Of a stretch of 64,000 nucleotides of DNA, positions 36,666 to 49,589 are shown one piece after another. Source of the stretch: Melampsora larici-populina 98AG31 (lineage: Eukaryota > Basidiomycota > Pucciniomycetes > Pucciniales > Melampsoraceae); the NCBI RefSeq assembly GCF_000204055.1, contig NW_006768766.1:2780524-2844523 (forward strand), read 5' to 3'. Below the pieces are notes generated by a model. That model saw only the letters and a program-made list of their open reading frames with translations, was not told the origin of the DNA and did no database searches. The translations under genes were made by a program, and so were the position numbers. The first letter of the stretch is position 1. Every line of letters begins with the position of its first letter.

Positions 36666-38171
36666 TAAGCAAGCTCCATATATGCATATTGTGATTTAAG
36701 CAAGGGTTTCCATGTAATTTTTTTTGTTGTATGTGAGTGCCTAACTAAAATCACATTGCTTGAAGCATAATGATTAAACCATGAGATTGGTGATAATCTT
36801 CACTATATCTACCCTTATACCTCACAGTCAGCATATTTGCCTCAGAGCCCAAAATCCAAGGATTCCTCAGATTCTGACTCCGAGTTAACCCCCATCTGAG
36901 GATCCAATCCGAGGCAACGGCCAGGGCCAACATTTGCCTCGGAATTAGCCCTCGGGTGCCCTTTTCCTCGGGGGCGCCATCCGAGGACTCCTCAGACGTT
37001 TGTCTCCGAGCCAAATATGCCGGCAGTGACTGAATATTTTCTCATGTACACAAGCATAATTCTCACAAGAGAAGGAGATTATGCTGTTATGGTGTTGATA
37101 AGTCCAACTGCTGATCAGTACCATTTTGGCTTGTTTGGGCCAGATTGAACTTGGGAGTCTTACAAAAGTAATCAATAATCTTTAAATTTTCAAAATGTAA
37201 AAGCAACCACACTTGTTCATGGTATATAACTTTAGGATCTGTGGTACAGGCCATTTCAATAAGACAATCAAATGATTTTCCAACAACTATTTATATGATG
37301 GCAACACTATTCTTGTCTTTGCACTGTAGTACTAGAATTGACAAAAACAAAAAAGAATACAAACAAATCCAAGAGATTGAAGATTTTGGTATGGTTGTGT
37401 TTTGGTTGATCAAGTTCAATTCAAGTTAACAAAAATCTGACATAGCAAAGAGATTGTATTGTTTTGGTATTTCTAATTTAATTCTGATTGGTTTGAATAT
37501 ATAATTGATTGATTGACTTATAACAATTCAAAAACACCAACAAGTTGATTAATCAACCTACATATTTACAATCAAAAAACAAAAAACTGAAAATAAAAAT
37601 GACATTGAATGTTCTTGTTCCTGCTCATATGCTTGTATAGTTTATATTTCATCCAGATTGATTAGCAGGGGTTGATTGTTTAATTTGGTGTTGAGGACTA
37701 CTTGAGTTGAGTTGAGTTGAGTTTTGTTTTTTCAAAGTTACTGAGGACAATTGAGAATTCAAAAGACAGAGTAAACTAAAAAAAATATTACTTTTTGTAG
37801 TGTTTTAATTCAACTTTTCATTGATTTTTGAAATCTTTACCCTTAAAACATATATAATCTCATCTCTCTATACACTTCTTTCCAAGTTGTTTTTTTTCTT
37901 TCTGAAAATCAAAATCAAATCTGCTCATGAAGAAAAAAAAAAGATAAAAAGATAAAAAAATAAAACAAATATCTTTTTTTTGTTTGGAAAAAAAATAAAC
38001 AAAATATTTCTTTTGATCAAACTTGCCACGAAAAAAAACAAAAAAAAACAAAAAAAAGAACAAAAAAACAAACAAACAACAACACATAAAATTGATGATA
38101 ATAAGCCATAAATAGTTTTTGGAATTTTCTTTTCTTCATTTCTCTTCTCTTCACCTTCAAAATGGATCATC
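36666..38171. other. Intergenic with a CCGAGG-rich patch and A/T runs
   Basis: About 36830-37020 is dense in CCTCGG/CCGAGG/GCCTCGGA words and resembles the 2816-2980 repeat in composition. Repeats of TTGAG occur near 37707-37722. From about 37930 to 38090 there are long A-runs on the plus strand, U-rich in the transcript sense downstream of the Reg1-like gene. No gene. Confidence 0.45.
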
Positions 38172-41100
38172 TCATCCATCTTGATTATCTTGATTACCTT
38201 GATTATTATTAATACTATTAGTCCCACTATTATTGTTTGTTCCGTTTACAAGATTATTACCAAAAATCGATCTAGTTCCAACACTCCAAATCGCTCCTAC
38301 AAGTTCTTTGGCCGTTTCTACTGCTTTTCCAATCACACCTCTTTCACCTTCTTCTTGTTCTTCATAATAATTTCCAAATCCAAATTCATCTCCCGATAAT
38401 CTACGCGTATTTTTTTGTGCTACAAGTGTTTCATCAGCCCATTTCAATGATCCCAATGAGCTTGCACTTCCATTCTTTTTCATCATTAGAGCTGATAAGA
38501 TCCCATTCGGTGTCTCAACTGATCCCATTAAATCTTTATCATCTTCTTGATCCGCTTCAAATCCAGTAGCTAACTGAGCACTAGCTGGCTTGGGTGCACT
38601 GATCACGCAGGGCATTGGAGGCGAAGTCGACTTTTTCCTCAGACTTCCAGCTCTAACAGGAGAGGGATTGGCTCCAGGACTCTTTGTATCATCTGATCCG
38701 TTCATCACCAATTTTCCTTTTCCCGAGCTCAAGTCTTCTTGTTCATCTTCTTCTCCAATCGTCACATCTATCAATCTAGATTTTCCTCGACTCAAATTGT
38801 CGCCACTTGCGCCTGATCGAGATAAGGAGCTTGAAGAACCCGAAGATCTGGATAATCGGGGTTGGCTCGGACCTCCGGCTCCTACTACACCTATAAGTGA
38901 CCCGTGCGGACTGACATTGGCGGGAGGACTTTGAGAGGAGGGACTGTTAGATGAATGTCGATAATGATCTGTGGTACTCCGCTCGAAACTTGATGCGGAG
39001 GAGCCTCTGGACGAAGATCTACCTCTGGCCATGCGATCAGGGCGCTCGTTGCTCCCGGATATCAAGTTTGGAAGTGATGATGCTGAAGAAGACGTAGGAA
39101 GTGGTAGGTTTGTAGACTTATCGGTATGAGGTGGGGTGGTGGAAGATACTGATGAAGCACCATAGGGATGAGAGAGAGGGCTTGAGGTGAGGGAGGAAGA
39201 CGATGAAGATGCCGAAGAAACCTTTTGGCTTGGTGACTTGAGTTGAGGAACGAGGATTGGACCTTGATGATTACCAAGTCTAGTTTGACTATTCGAACCA
39301 GGTGAGCTGACGAGGCCTTTAGTGTTTGATTTTCCAGTCGAGTTGGGCTCTGAATGATGCGAAGGATTGAAATGGAGTGACACGGTTTCGCGTACATTCA
39401 ATCAGCAAGCTCGCGCTTTGCCGGGCTCGACTTCGAGGGATTCAGATCCCAACTCACCTTCACTTGGGGTACCAGTATCGAAACCATTTTGCGAAGGTCC
39501 AGCGAGAGGATGAGATGACAACCGTGGCTGATCATAATCACCCCCAACTCCAAGATCAGGTCCGGAAAAGTAATCAAAACCCATGGCAGTGAATTCCTCC
39601 GTGTCATCATCGTCATCAGTTGTCCCGGTCCACTTTGTAGTAGGCACAGTAGATGTATAGTGAGACGAAGTGGATGGGGTGTCATCGCGGGCTGGGGTGG
39701 GTATGGGATAAGTGGTTCCGCCAGTCGAAGTGACGGGTCCGTACGTACGTGAGTAGTAACTCGGAGTCGACTGATCAATAACTGATGTTGCAGGATTCTG
39801 AAGAGGTTCGGCAGTAGGAGGAATGTCATGGAGACCAGAGCCAGCAGGGGAGGAGGTGACAGTGTACATCGGATAACTTGGACCACCTGATGAGCCTTGA
39901 GCCCCGGACCAGATTGGGTCACGGTCATAGACTACCACTGGACTCGGTGCAGGCAGAACCTCACTGCTTTTGAGTGTGGTTGGCGCCATCCGTGCGATAG
40001 TATGAGGCTCTGAAAGACTTGGGCTCGGCGTGATCATCGATGACGAACCAACCATCATCGGATGGTCCAGAGTATGAGGCAGGTGACTCGAATATGACGG
40101 ATACCGATTGGCTGTTACGTTGATGCCAGGGTGCCGAGATGCAGAAGAGCGGAATGTCAAGACATCATCCTCCTCATCGTCGTCATCATCATCTTCCATG
40201 ATCCCTGGCGAGGCACGCATCCCAGCTTTAGATCGTAGAAGGGCCTTGGATGCATACAACCCTCGTTCTTCCTCACTATCGACTGCAATACACTGTTCAA
40301 CACGATGTGAAAAGCTAATGTGCTTCTTGGGTTTGGCCGAGTCTTCTGTACCACTACCGCTACTATTGTTCCCACTGTTTCGAAATGCGGTTTTGCGCTT
40401 GACTGGCTGACCCACAGTAAGTGCATGACCAGGTACGAAGTGATTGGATTCGCTGTCGTCATCGCCACTGGTAGAGCTGTCGTACCCTACCGTTAAGGTA
40501 GATGGCGAACCTTTACCAACGGGGAGATGTTGCCTCAAGTTTACAAGCGTAGAGTCGGATGCGGGATGAGCAATCGAAACCCTTGGGCGTTTGTGGTGAC
40601 CAGAATCGCTGCCATCTTGCGTGCCATCGTGATCACTTCCACCATCTGATCCAGATTCGCCACTCGCTCCAGCCGGATGAGCTGTGACACCCAAGATTTC
40701 AGACAAGCTTCGGTGTTTGAGAATAGGCTTTCCTGGTACTTTTGTTGAACGAACCGAAACAGCAGAACCGCTGCGAGAGGGAAGAGCTGAACCAGAGAGA
40801 GAGTTGGCTGACGGTGCTTGACCATCGAGGTTAAACCGATCTTCAAGAGATGACATTTTAGCAGGTGGCACTGGATCGACAGCCGTATGCAAAGGACCAT
40901 AAAGCCAAGTTACATCGCTGTCCTTGAGCCTGTATGGAAGAGTGCATTGTGATGTAGGTAAGATGATGCCCATATCAGTTTCAAAAATACTATCTCAAGT
41001 TGTAAAGGTAAGAATGAAGCAGAGAAAGTCGACAAACCAGTTCAAGGTCTCAGGACTGATAGTTTTCAGATTACTACGTTGTTTGGCCCAAGTGCGCCAA

Positions 41101-41537
41101 CTCGCATTCTCGAGGCGGACTCCATTGGCCATCTCATGTTTATGTCGAGTCATAGCTTTCCAACTCGTCCAAACATCTTTTTCATCCCAATTGTGGCTCA
41201 GGTAATCCACACAGATCGAGGGAAGACGAGTCTGAACATCGTTATCGTCCGGCATGGGTGCACGTTCGTAGGGAAGAAGAGCACCTGCGAATGGTGGCAT
41301 TGAGACATTATAAGGGTATTGAGGGACAACAGTCGAAGCGGAAGAGTGAGAGGTTGATGAGTTATTATTGTTGGAATGGACAACATTAGAAGATTGATGT
41401 GAGGAGGCCGAAGGGAGCATTGTCGAAGTGACTGGAACTGGATTCCGTGGGGTGGAATTGGATGAATGTGACTGATTAGGGGAGGAGATGTTGATGGAAG
41501 GAGTCGGCAAAGGACCGGTGACAACAGCGGTAGCCAT
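38172..41537 (-). CDS. REG1: Reg1-like protein phosphatase 1 regulatory subunit (DUF1752)
   Basis: Exons 41537-41038, 40929-39458 and 39349-38172 splice in phase (two 108-bp introns) to about 1049 residues. The conserved fungal domain spans about residues 106-178: ICVDYLSHNWDEKDVWTSW, RLENASWRTWAKQRSNLKT and, across the first splice, ETLNWLKDSDVTWLYGPL. A PP1-docking RVxF-type motif KHISFSHRVEQC sits near residue 370, preceded by an acidic/Ser linker. The C-terminal AKELVGAIWSVG resembles the end of yeast Reg1. Long Ser/Pro-rich and acidic (DDDDDDEEDD) low-complexity regions fill the rest. Reg1 directs the PP1 catalytic subunit to Snf1 in glucose repression; that pathway assignment is by family. 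The second intron contains an in-frame TGA; the GTGAGT donor at 39457 and CAG acceptor remove it. Confidence 0.85.
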
Positions 41538-43983
41538 GGAGAACCAGCTTGAGGGTGTTCGATCGATTAGTTGTTCGATAGTTTGAAGGTGGCAAAAGAT
41601 GAGTAGTTTGAAGCTGAGATGAGGCTGAAAAATGGAGTGGTTTCTAAGATCAATCAAAGAGAAAGAGAAAACCGTATCGGTTGTCAGCACTGAGAAGTAG
41701 CGATCGAGAGAAGAAAGTGAAGTAGTATCAGCATATGTGGCAATCTAAAGGGTTAAGTTAAGTTGAGTTGAAGTACAATAAAGTAAGTAATAATCTATGT
41801 AAATGAATCGATCGATTTCTTGGTTACCTGATTGAGCTATCAAGAGATCTTCATTCGAAAAAGAGGGTGACAGCTTAAAACAGATAGGTAGCTACTCAAT
41901 CACAGTGATGTAGTGAAAGAATGCTTAAAATGAAATTGATTGATTAATTTTAAAAGTGGTGGAGATTGAGTGAAAGGGGTTTTAAGTATTTTGGTTCAAC
42001 TTGTAGCTCACTTTCAAGTTCAAGTGAAGGAATAAAGAATTCAAATCTTCAACCGAAACGGTGACCTGATCAATCAACTTACAAATTCAAGAATCAAAAC
42101 CCACCAATCAACCAATCCAACCTGATTTTTTCGCTTGTATATGTACTTTTCAATGGAAACAATTCCGGATCCGTACACTCTGTTCCAGAGTATATCTTAA
42201 ATCTCAATTCGTCTACAATAAAATTCAATTCTTGAAATCTGTTTTGTTGAGTCCGAATAAATCGGAATCGCGGAATTGAATGAGAATGTGAAAGATATAA
42301 AAGGATGGTAGACTTATAGGATCCGATCAAAGATTCAGCCGCGGCCAGATGGTCGAAAGTTGAATCAAAACCCAAAAACAGAAGAATGTGTATCAGATCA
42401 AGTTTTACGGATGATAATTGATATCGGTCGCAGCAATCAACCCGAAAAGTAACAAAGGAGTCATCTGTGTTTTCATGAGATCTCAGGAACCAAAAAAAAA
42501 ATCCAAGCTCAACTCACCTGAGGCTATGATAATGCTATGCTGTATATGTATACTCCTTCTTTCTTTCCTTCGCTTACAGATCGGACACAGAAGAATATGT
42601 AGAACAAGCAAGTTCGCTTCTCCGAAATCCAGAAACAGAGAGCAAGCTGTGAAGTTACGAATGTGTGAAGTCAATCGGTCGATGGACGGACAATGTTGAT
42701 GATCGAAAGTAAAGAAGTTGAACAATGACTCGTTGTGTTTGGTAAAGGAAAAAAAAATAGACTTAAAAGTGCGGGGCGAAGAAAAAGATGCGGAGTAGAA
42801 ATTGGGTTGTCGCTTTTGAACCTTTTTGAACCCACTTCCCATGCCCTCCCCACAAAAAAAAACAGACTAAGTTTTAAGAGAACTCCACGGGGTAATCAAG
42901 TGAACAACAAATATAAATGTAGTTCAACTCATGTTATCACCTCATCAGACCTCATGACCACCAACTGTGCTCACGAGTTGCCAACCGAGAAGATGTAAAA
43001 GTAAGGCGGTGAAGTGAAACTTCCGAGCGATACTATACCTCTTGGCTGCTACAACACCTTGTCAACTCACACACCTCATCAACATTGCTATACTTTTTGA
43101 AAAACCAATCTTGGCATACATAAGTCGATCACGGGACTTCTGTTTCGATCCTTCTTCAACTCAACATCCTCCACCTTCAAAGGGGGTCAAATCACCCCCT
43201 AAACTATTTGAGTTCTCTATCACTCAATTTATGATTCCCTTTGGGCGGAACTCTCGTTTTGTGCCGGCTTTTGTCCCGGCCTCATGGGTCGTGTAACTGA
43301 TGTGATGTGAGTCAAAGTTTGGTACATATGATCTTCTTTTAGCATTTAGAGATTTATATGAACATGCAGTTTCTTAAGTGATTTCTCATTCAATTTATGG
43401 GTCAAAGTCCACTACTCGCATCTAAGGATTCGAAGGAATCGGTGATATCGCCAGCCGTATCGCTGGGTAAACCGTAACGTTACCCCAGCTTCGAATGCAA
43501 ATGGGAAATTGAGCTTCAAAGGGCTTCCTTCTCAATCGATCAAAAGATGCTTATAGTTACAGTTAGACGATGTCAGCTTTATGAGACTAATTTGTACATG
43601 ACTCGTGATCCATGACGATTTGATGGAAAGTGGTGGCCGATGACTGGGGATCTCTGGGGATGGAGGCGAGAGCTTGCTGTTTACCTCCCTACTGGCCCAT
43701 ACCCCCCTTTTTTTCGATACATTCACATTATGACCCCTCTTTTTCAGAACAAAGAAATGCAGCCCTAGCGGCTAGCCAGCCATTCTAGAATGGGCAAAAT
43801 CTGACCGATCTGCACCTCAAAAAAGCTGCACACTTGTTAACTTGTGCATATCAATCTGAAACGAAGAGAAAAGAAAAGGGAAACTAAAAATCATTGTTCA
43901 ACACACTTCTGTGATCCATGAGAATCAGGTGACTCCTTGAAGCTCCTCGACTTGGCCCAAAAATTGCACACATGAGCTAGCAT
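41538..43983. other. 5' side of the Reg1-like gene and intergenic DNA
   Basis: The open frame extends upstream of the chosen ATG to 41690 without conservation signs, so the start at 41537 (MATAVVTG) is preferred. Farther right only short frames appear. A small hairpin (GCTGGGTAA...TTACCCCAGC, about 43463-43491) is present. No other gene. Confidence 0.4.
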
Positions 43984-43988
43984 GAGCT

Positions 43989-44487
43989 TGTTGGAGTATA
44001 TTCATATCTACATGCGTAATACTAACAACTCTAAGGTTATGTTTCTGTTTTAATTGCTTAATTACTTATGTCATGAATATATCCATTTTGTACTCACGTG
44101 ATTTAACCTAACCAAAGATTGTATCAGTGTTCTCATATATCTTGTTTCCTGTTTCGAAAGCTTTTCTTATTCATTCAAGCTTTCTTCTTTTACAAACTAT
44201 AAACAATACCTCATCCCTAACATCTTTCAGCGTGCTTTCAAGATATCCTAGACTGAGTTTATTTGTTTCTGTTTGTTTCTGATCAGGTATGATAGAACAC
44301 AATCTTGTTTTCATTCTTTGCTTTCATTTATTACTATTATTATGAAAGCAATTCATTCAAGCTTTCTTCTTTTACAAACTATAAACAATACCTCATCCCT
44401 AACATCTTTCAGCGTGCTTTCAAGATATCCTAGACTGAGTTTATTTGTTTCTGTTTGTTTCTGATCAGGATTCTCTGAATCCTTTTA
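43989..44487 (+). repeat. 5' LTR with internal 119-bp duplication
   Basis: It starts TGTTGGAGTATATTC and ends GAATCCTTTTA. Inside, 44169-44287 is repeated at 44351-44469 with a 63-bp spacer (ATTCATTCAAGC... to ...CTGATCAGG). The 63-codon frame within it is a chance reading. Confidence 0.93.
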
Positions 44488-44501
44488 GGTTATGAGCCCA
44501 G
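44488..44501 (+). other. Primer-binding site (initiator tRNA-Met type)
   Basis: GGTTATGAGCCCAG follows the 5' LTR directly. It is complementary to the anticodon-loop region (CTGGGCTCATAACC) of an initiator methionine tRNA, as in copia and Ty5-type elements that prime with a half tRNA. Confidence 0.75.
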
Positions 44502-44829
44502 CGCTTAAAGCTACGATCTAGATCCGACCGAAGGTAGATTAGAGTTCTGAACACGGTCTGGTAGCACAGAATCCGTCAATTCAAACTCAAAATACCCACC
44601 CACCTCGAAATCCCCTTTTCGACCTTCAATAAGATTCGAACTATATCAATTCTTTCAAATTCTTGAACCTTCGCTGAAATTCGAACAACAATCTTATTGA
44701 CTGTACAACTCAATTACTCCGCAATCCCAAGAATCCAATCTGGAACCTTCGGATTCAACTGAGTCTAGCGTCTCGCAACCTACGTCAAACCCACCCTCGG
44801 GTACCGAAACCAAACTCACTCAGTCGATC

Positions 44830-47800
44830 ATGACTACAGTTGCGAGCGCCACCCATACATCTCACTCTTCTCATCTACTTGGATGTATTCCCAAACTGGG
44901 AGACACAAACAAAGTCGACTGGACGATAGGCATCAAAACCTACCTACGCAGTCGCAAACTCTGGAAATATGTCGAACGTGACATTAAGCTTTCTGGATCT
45001 GACCTCAAAGATCCGGACAAAGTTGAAACCCTTGAAGCTGAGCGTGCCGGTGTGCTTGAAGTCATACGTGCAACGGTATTGCCCACTCGATTGCCTCTCA
45101 TCTGTGGAATCGAGGATCCTAAACGAGCGTATGAAGTACTGCTTGAACAGGTCTCTCAAGATGATGGCCTTGAGATTGCTACTCTCATTGCCAAGGTTGC
45201 GAACACCCGGTACACTGGAAACGAATCTGTCTCGTCCTTCCTCGACGGAATCAATGATCTTCACACTAGACTTGCTGAAGCTACCTCGAGTGACAATGAT
45301 CTGAAGATCAGTGACAAACTATTAGCTGTCTTCCTTCTCCTAAGTTTTCCGGGTGATCAATTTGGAACCATTCGCGACCAGCTATTCGGTGATATGAAGA
45401 ACTTATCGACTTCAAAAGTTATGTCGCGTCTTCGAACAAAATCGGCCTTATCAACGGTTGATGAAGTTACAATTGCGATGAATGCTATGGCCAAACCTTT
45501 CCATGCTCCCAACAAGCCTAACTCGGCCCAACCGAATCCTTACCGAACCAATAAGTCGCCCAATGCTCCATGCATACTCAGAGAGCATTGGCAATTCAAT
45601 CACACGAACGGATCGTGTTCCAAACAAATTCAGCGCCGAATGGGCAATGCAGGTAATCAAATCATTCGCCCGAGGAACAATGCTGCTACCAATGGCAATG
45701 TATCGGATGCGGAAAAAATCAAGCGATACAATCAACTTACTGCTGCGGGTGTTTTCGGCTATAACACTACCGTCCCCGATTCTGCTCCCAATCCTCCTGC
45801 TGTTTCGACGCCCACCGCTGACGACAATGGTCCGACATGCCAGTTTGCCACGTCCTACAACGTAGTGGCAATCGACGCCGATCCTAACGAAGCCTCCGTC
45901 AATCTATCTCAGACTTACCCTCAAGCTTCGGAGGTGCACCGACCTACATTAGCTGATACCGCATGTAATCGTCACATGTTTGGCGATGCAATGTTGTTGG
46001 ACGATCTTCATGAGGTTGCACCTGTTTGGATCAATGTCGCCAACGCCAATCAATCGTCTCGAATAATGGCCAACCGCATGGGAATAGCCCGACTCAGCGC
46101 TATCGACAACAAGGGCCTATCCGTGGTCGTTGATATCCCTAACGTTCTATACTCCCCTGACCTCCCTGCCAACTTAATCTCCATCACCTCATTATACGAG
46201 GCTGGATACAAAATCGTCGATCCTTACTACGGTACAAACGTATCAGACGTGAATCTATACCTGTCTAAAGACGATCACATCATTCCTGCGTTTAAGGATG
46301 ATGGACCTGGCGGTTTCTGGCGGTTTTACCATCACTCCGAGCCACGTGCGTACTCCACAGTATCTTCCCCATCTCCTGATCCTAACCTCTGGCACCTACG
46401 ATTCGGCCATCTCAATCACAGGAGCACCCGGGATATCATGGAAGATGTCGTTCGATTTAATCCAAATATACCATCGAACTGTGAGGCCTGCACCTTGGGG
46501 AAACAGGCGCGCAGCAGCCATTCTGGCAAGCTACCACGCTCTCAAGTGCCTATGTATCGCATACACTGTGACTTGGCTGGCCCATTCCCTGCTCAGAGCA
46601 CTGGTGGATATTTGTACACTATGGTATTAATTGATGATGCTACCAGAAAGAACTGGATCATGCTACTGAAATGCAAATCACATGCCCTTAATGTGTTCAA
46701 ACAATTTCATAAAATGATTTTGAATCAAACACCTTATCCGATTGCGGTTTTTAAGTCTGACCGTGGAGGCGAGTTTACGAGCACTGAGTTCTCAAACTAC
46801 CTAGCCGAACATGGTATTGTACGTGAGATGGGTCCTCCTGAATCACCACAACAGAATTCTGTTGTTGAGAGGTTCAACCGAACGGCATCTGAGAGACTTA
46901 GAACTCAACTGTTGCATGGCAACTTACCTGTGCGGTTGTGGGGTGAAGTTATGCTTGCGACATCATTTATCCTCAATCTATGTCCGTCAAAATCAATCGA
47001 CTTCAAGTGTCCTGAGGAAGCTTGGCAGAAGCTTGCGTTACAAATCAAGGTGCCCCAACTGCCATTCTCCCGTCTTCGTCCAGTGGGCTGCTTAGCATAC
47101 ACTATCCCACCTGGTCACCGTGATAAACTTGCACCTAGATCCATCAAGGCGATAATGATCGGATATGAAAAGAATTCTAATGCTTATTGACTATGGAATC
47201 CCAAAGAACAACGTATAATGATTTCTAATGACGTCACTTTTGATGAAATGAAATTTCCTCTATCTGAAAAATCCAACAATGACACCGAGGAACTCGCTAT
47301 TTTGAACGATGAATCATGGGATGAGATCTGGGATTGTAATGCCCGAACTGCCTCTGAGACATCACCAACTACCACATTTGTCCAGCCAACACGACCAAGA
47401 CGAAATGTACAACCTATCGATCGTCTTGGTGATTTCATAGGATATCATACTGTTGCTGATTTAAATCAACCTATCTATGTCTCTATTGATGATGGACCCG
47501 AGAACGATGAACCCAACTACTCCCAGGCTATGAAAAGTCCCAACCGTGAAGCATGGCTTGATGCAATGTCGCGTGAATACACTTCACTACAAGCTCATAA
47601 TGTCGGAACTCTTATAGAGAAACCTGAAGGCGCTAATGTATTGCCTGGCATGTGGAGACTGAAACGCAAACGTGACGAATTCCAACGTATCACAACTTAC
47701 AAAGCGCGTTGGGTAGCTGGAGGTAACCATCAAATAAAAGGTGTTGACTTTGACTCAACGTGGGCTTCTGTTGGTATGACTGACACACTTCGAACACTCT

Positions 47801-49074
47801 ACTCTATGGCGGCTACCGAGGATCTTGAGATGGAACAGTTTGACATTGAAACTGCTTTCCTCAATGGATCAATGAAGCACAAAGTCTACATGAGACAAGT
47901 AACGGGGTTTCGTGATCTCACCAAACCGGGACACATAGTGTTATTGAATGCCTCACTTTATGGTACTTGTCAAGCTCATAGGGAATTTAATGATGATTTC
48001 AACAAGAAAATGAAGATAATGGGTTTCAAAGTGTGTCCAGTAGATAACTCTCTATACTCTCTAAGAAGTGGTAAATCATTTATTCACATACCAATGCATG
48101 TCGATGACGGTATGGTATTCTCAAATGACAAGAAAATGTTAGCATCATTCCGTGAAACTCTCAAAACTCATTACAAATTTCAATGGAATGAAAATCCAAC
48201 TCTACATCTTGGAGTCCATATCACGAGGAATCGATCCAAAAGAACCATTACTATTGATCAACAACATTACTGCGACAACATTCTCGAGCGCTTTGGTCTT
48301 TCAAACTGCAATGGCGTAAAAACCCCGCTACCAACCAACATTCACTTGTCAACACCAATTCAAGACGAGTCTGAAGAAATCGAAGACTACCGAGCTGCAG
48401 TTGGGATGCTTAATTTCTTGTCCGTACAAACCCGTCCTGACATAGGCTTCGCTGTTGGATACCTAGCAAGATTCAATTCACGACACAACAAAACTCACTG
48501 GTCAGCGGTAAAGCATTTAACGAGGTACATCAAAGCAACTTCTCACTACGGCATAATGTTTGGGAATGGAGAAACTAAGAAAATAATCGAGGGATTTGCT
48601 GATGCGGATTATGCGGGAGATTTAGACACCAGGAGATCGACAACTGGCTTTGTGTTTTATGTGTATGGTTCAGTGGTATCATGGAAGAGTAGAAGACAAC
48701 AATCAGTGACATTATCAACTACTGAGGCTGAGTATATGGCGATAGGAGATTGCGCAAAACATGGTCTTTGGTTGTGTTGGTTACTAGAATACTTAATTGA
48801 AGGGGCCAATTTATCCGTTCCTGTTTTACTGCCTCTATCAAATGACAATCAAGGAGCAGTGTTCTTATGCAATGAAGCATCCGTCAATAACAGATCAAAG
48901 CACATAGATATTCGGCATCACTTCATCCGAGAATTAATTCGTGAAGGAAAAATAACTGTATCTCATGTTTCAACCAAAGAAATGCCTGCTGACATCTTAA
49001 CTAAATCTGTGGGGTCTCAAATACTATCATCATGTAATGAAAAATTAGGACTCAACACCAAGAAATCGTCGTGA
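44830..49074 (+). pseudogene. Copia gag-pol polyprotein (one in-frame stop)
   Basis: A single frame of about 1,414 codons is interrupted only by TGA at 47188-47190. In order: a gag region (UBN2-like, to about 45630); a weak Cys/His segment near 45565; a protease-like site with DTACNRHMF (about 45956), unusual for the expected D-S/T-G; and the GAG-pre-integrase LWHLRFGHLNHRST (about 46388). The integrase has catalytic Asp in HCDLAGP, Asp in FKSDRGGEF and Glu in SVVERFN (46560-46880). Reverse transcriptase has YKARWVAGG (about 47700) and FDIETAFLNG (about 47840), and has HVDDG in place of the common YVDDM (about 48098). RNase H follows (ADADYAGD, LSTTEAEYMA). The stop sits just after the integrase at NAY-stop-LW, where CGA would fit. 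Only the stop blocks full-length product; readthrough is not excluded. Confidence 0.92.
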
Positions 49075-49085
49075 GCAGGGGGGGC
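49075..49085 (+). other. Polypurine tract
   Basis: GCAGGGGGGGC lies directly before the 3' LTR, in the position where plus-strand DNA synthesis is primed in LTR elements. Confidence 0.7.
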
Positions 49086-49584
49086 TGTTGGAGTATATTC
49101 ATATCTACATGCGTAATACTAACAACTCTAAGGTTATGTTTCTGTTTTAATTGCTTAATTACTTATGTCATGAATATATCCATTTTGTACTCACGTGATT
49201 TAACCTAACCAAAGATTGTATCAGTGTTCTCATATATCTTGTTTCCTGTTTCGAAAGCTTTTCTTATTCATTCAAGCTTTCTTCTTTTACAAACTATAAA
49301 CAATACCTCATCCCTAACATCTTTCAGCGTGCTTTCAAGATATCCTAGACTGAGTTTATTTGTTTCTGTTTGTTTCTGATCAGGTATGATAGAACACAAT
49401 CTTGTTTTCATTCTTTGCTTTCATTTATTACTATTATTATGAAAGCAATTCATTCAAGCTTTCTTCTTTTACAAACTATAAACAATACCTCATCCCTAAC
49501 ATCTTTCAGCGTGCTTTCAAGATATCCTAGACTGAGTTTATTTGTTTCTGTTTGTTTCTGATCAGGATTCTCTGAATCCTTTTA
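49086..49584 (+). repeat. 3' LTR
   Basis: Reads identical to the 5' LTR (offset 5097), including the internal 119-bp duplication (49266-49384 and 49448-49566). It ends CCTTTTA, followed by the target duplication GAGCT. Confidence 0.93.
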
Positions 49585-49589
49585 GAGCT

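Larger units (their letters stand above)
43989..49584 (+). mobile_element. Ty1/copia LTR retrotransposon, 5.6 kb
   Basis: It has two 499-bp LTRs (43989-44487, 49086-49584), a primer-binding site, a gag-pol frame, a purine tract, and a 5-bp target duplication GAGCT at 43984-43988 and 49585-49589. The domain order protease-integrase-RT-RNase H marks it as copia. The LTRs read as identical, so insertion is recent, yet the coding frame has one internal stop. Confidence 0.95.

Noticed and set aside
39350..39457. In-frame TGA at 39402 splitting the Reg1-like gene into two genes
   Set aside because: A GTGAGT donor and a CAG acceptor flank it. Splicing keeps phase and removes the stop.
42094..42853. 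Several 60-120 codon frames upstream of the Reg1-like gene
   Set aside because: Low-complexity reading frames on both strands without conservation signals.
44273..44464. 63-codon frame in each copia LTR
   Set aside because: Chance reading within a regulatory repeat; identical in both LTRs because the LTRs are copies.
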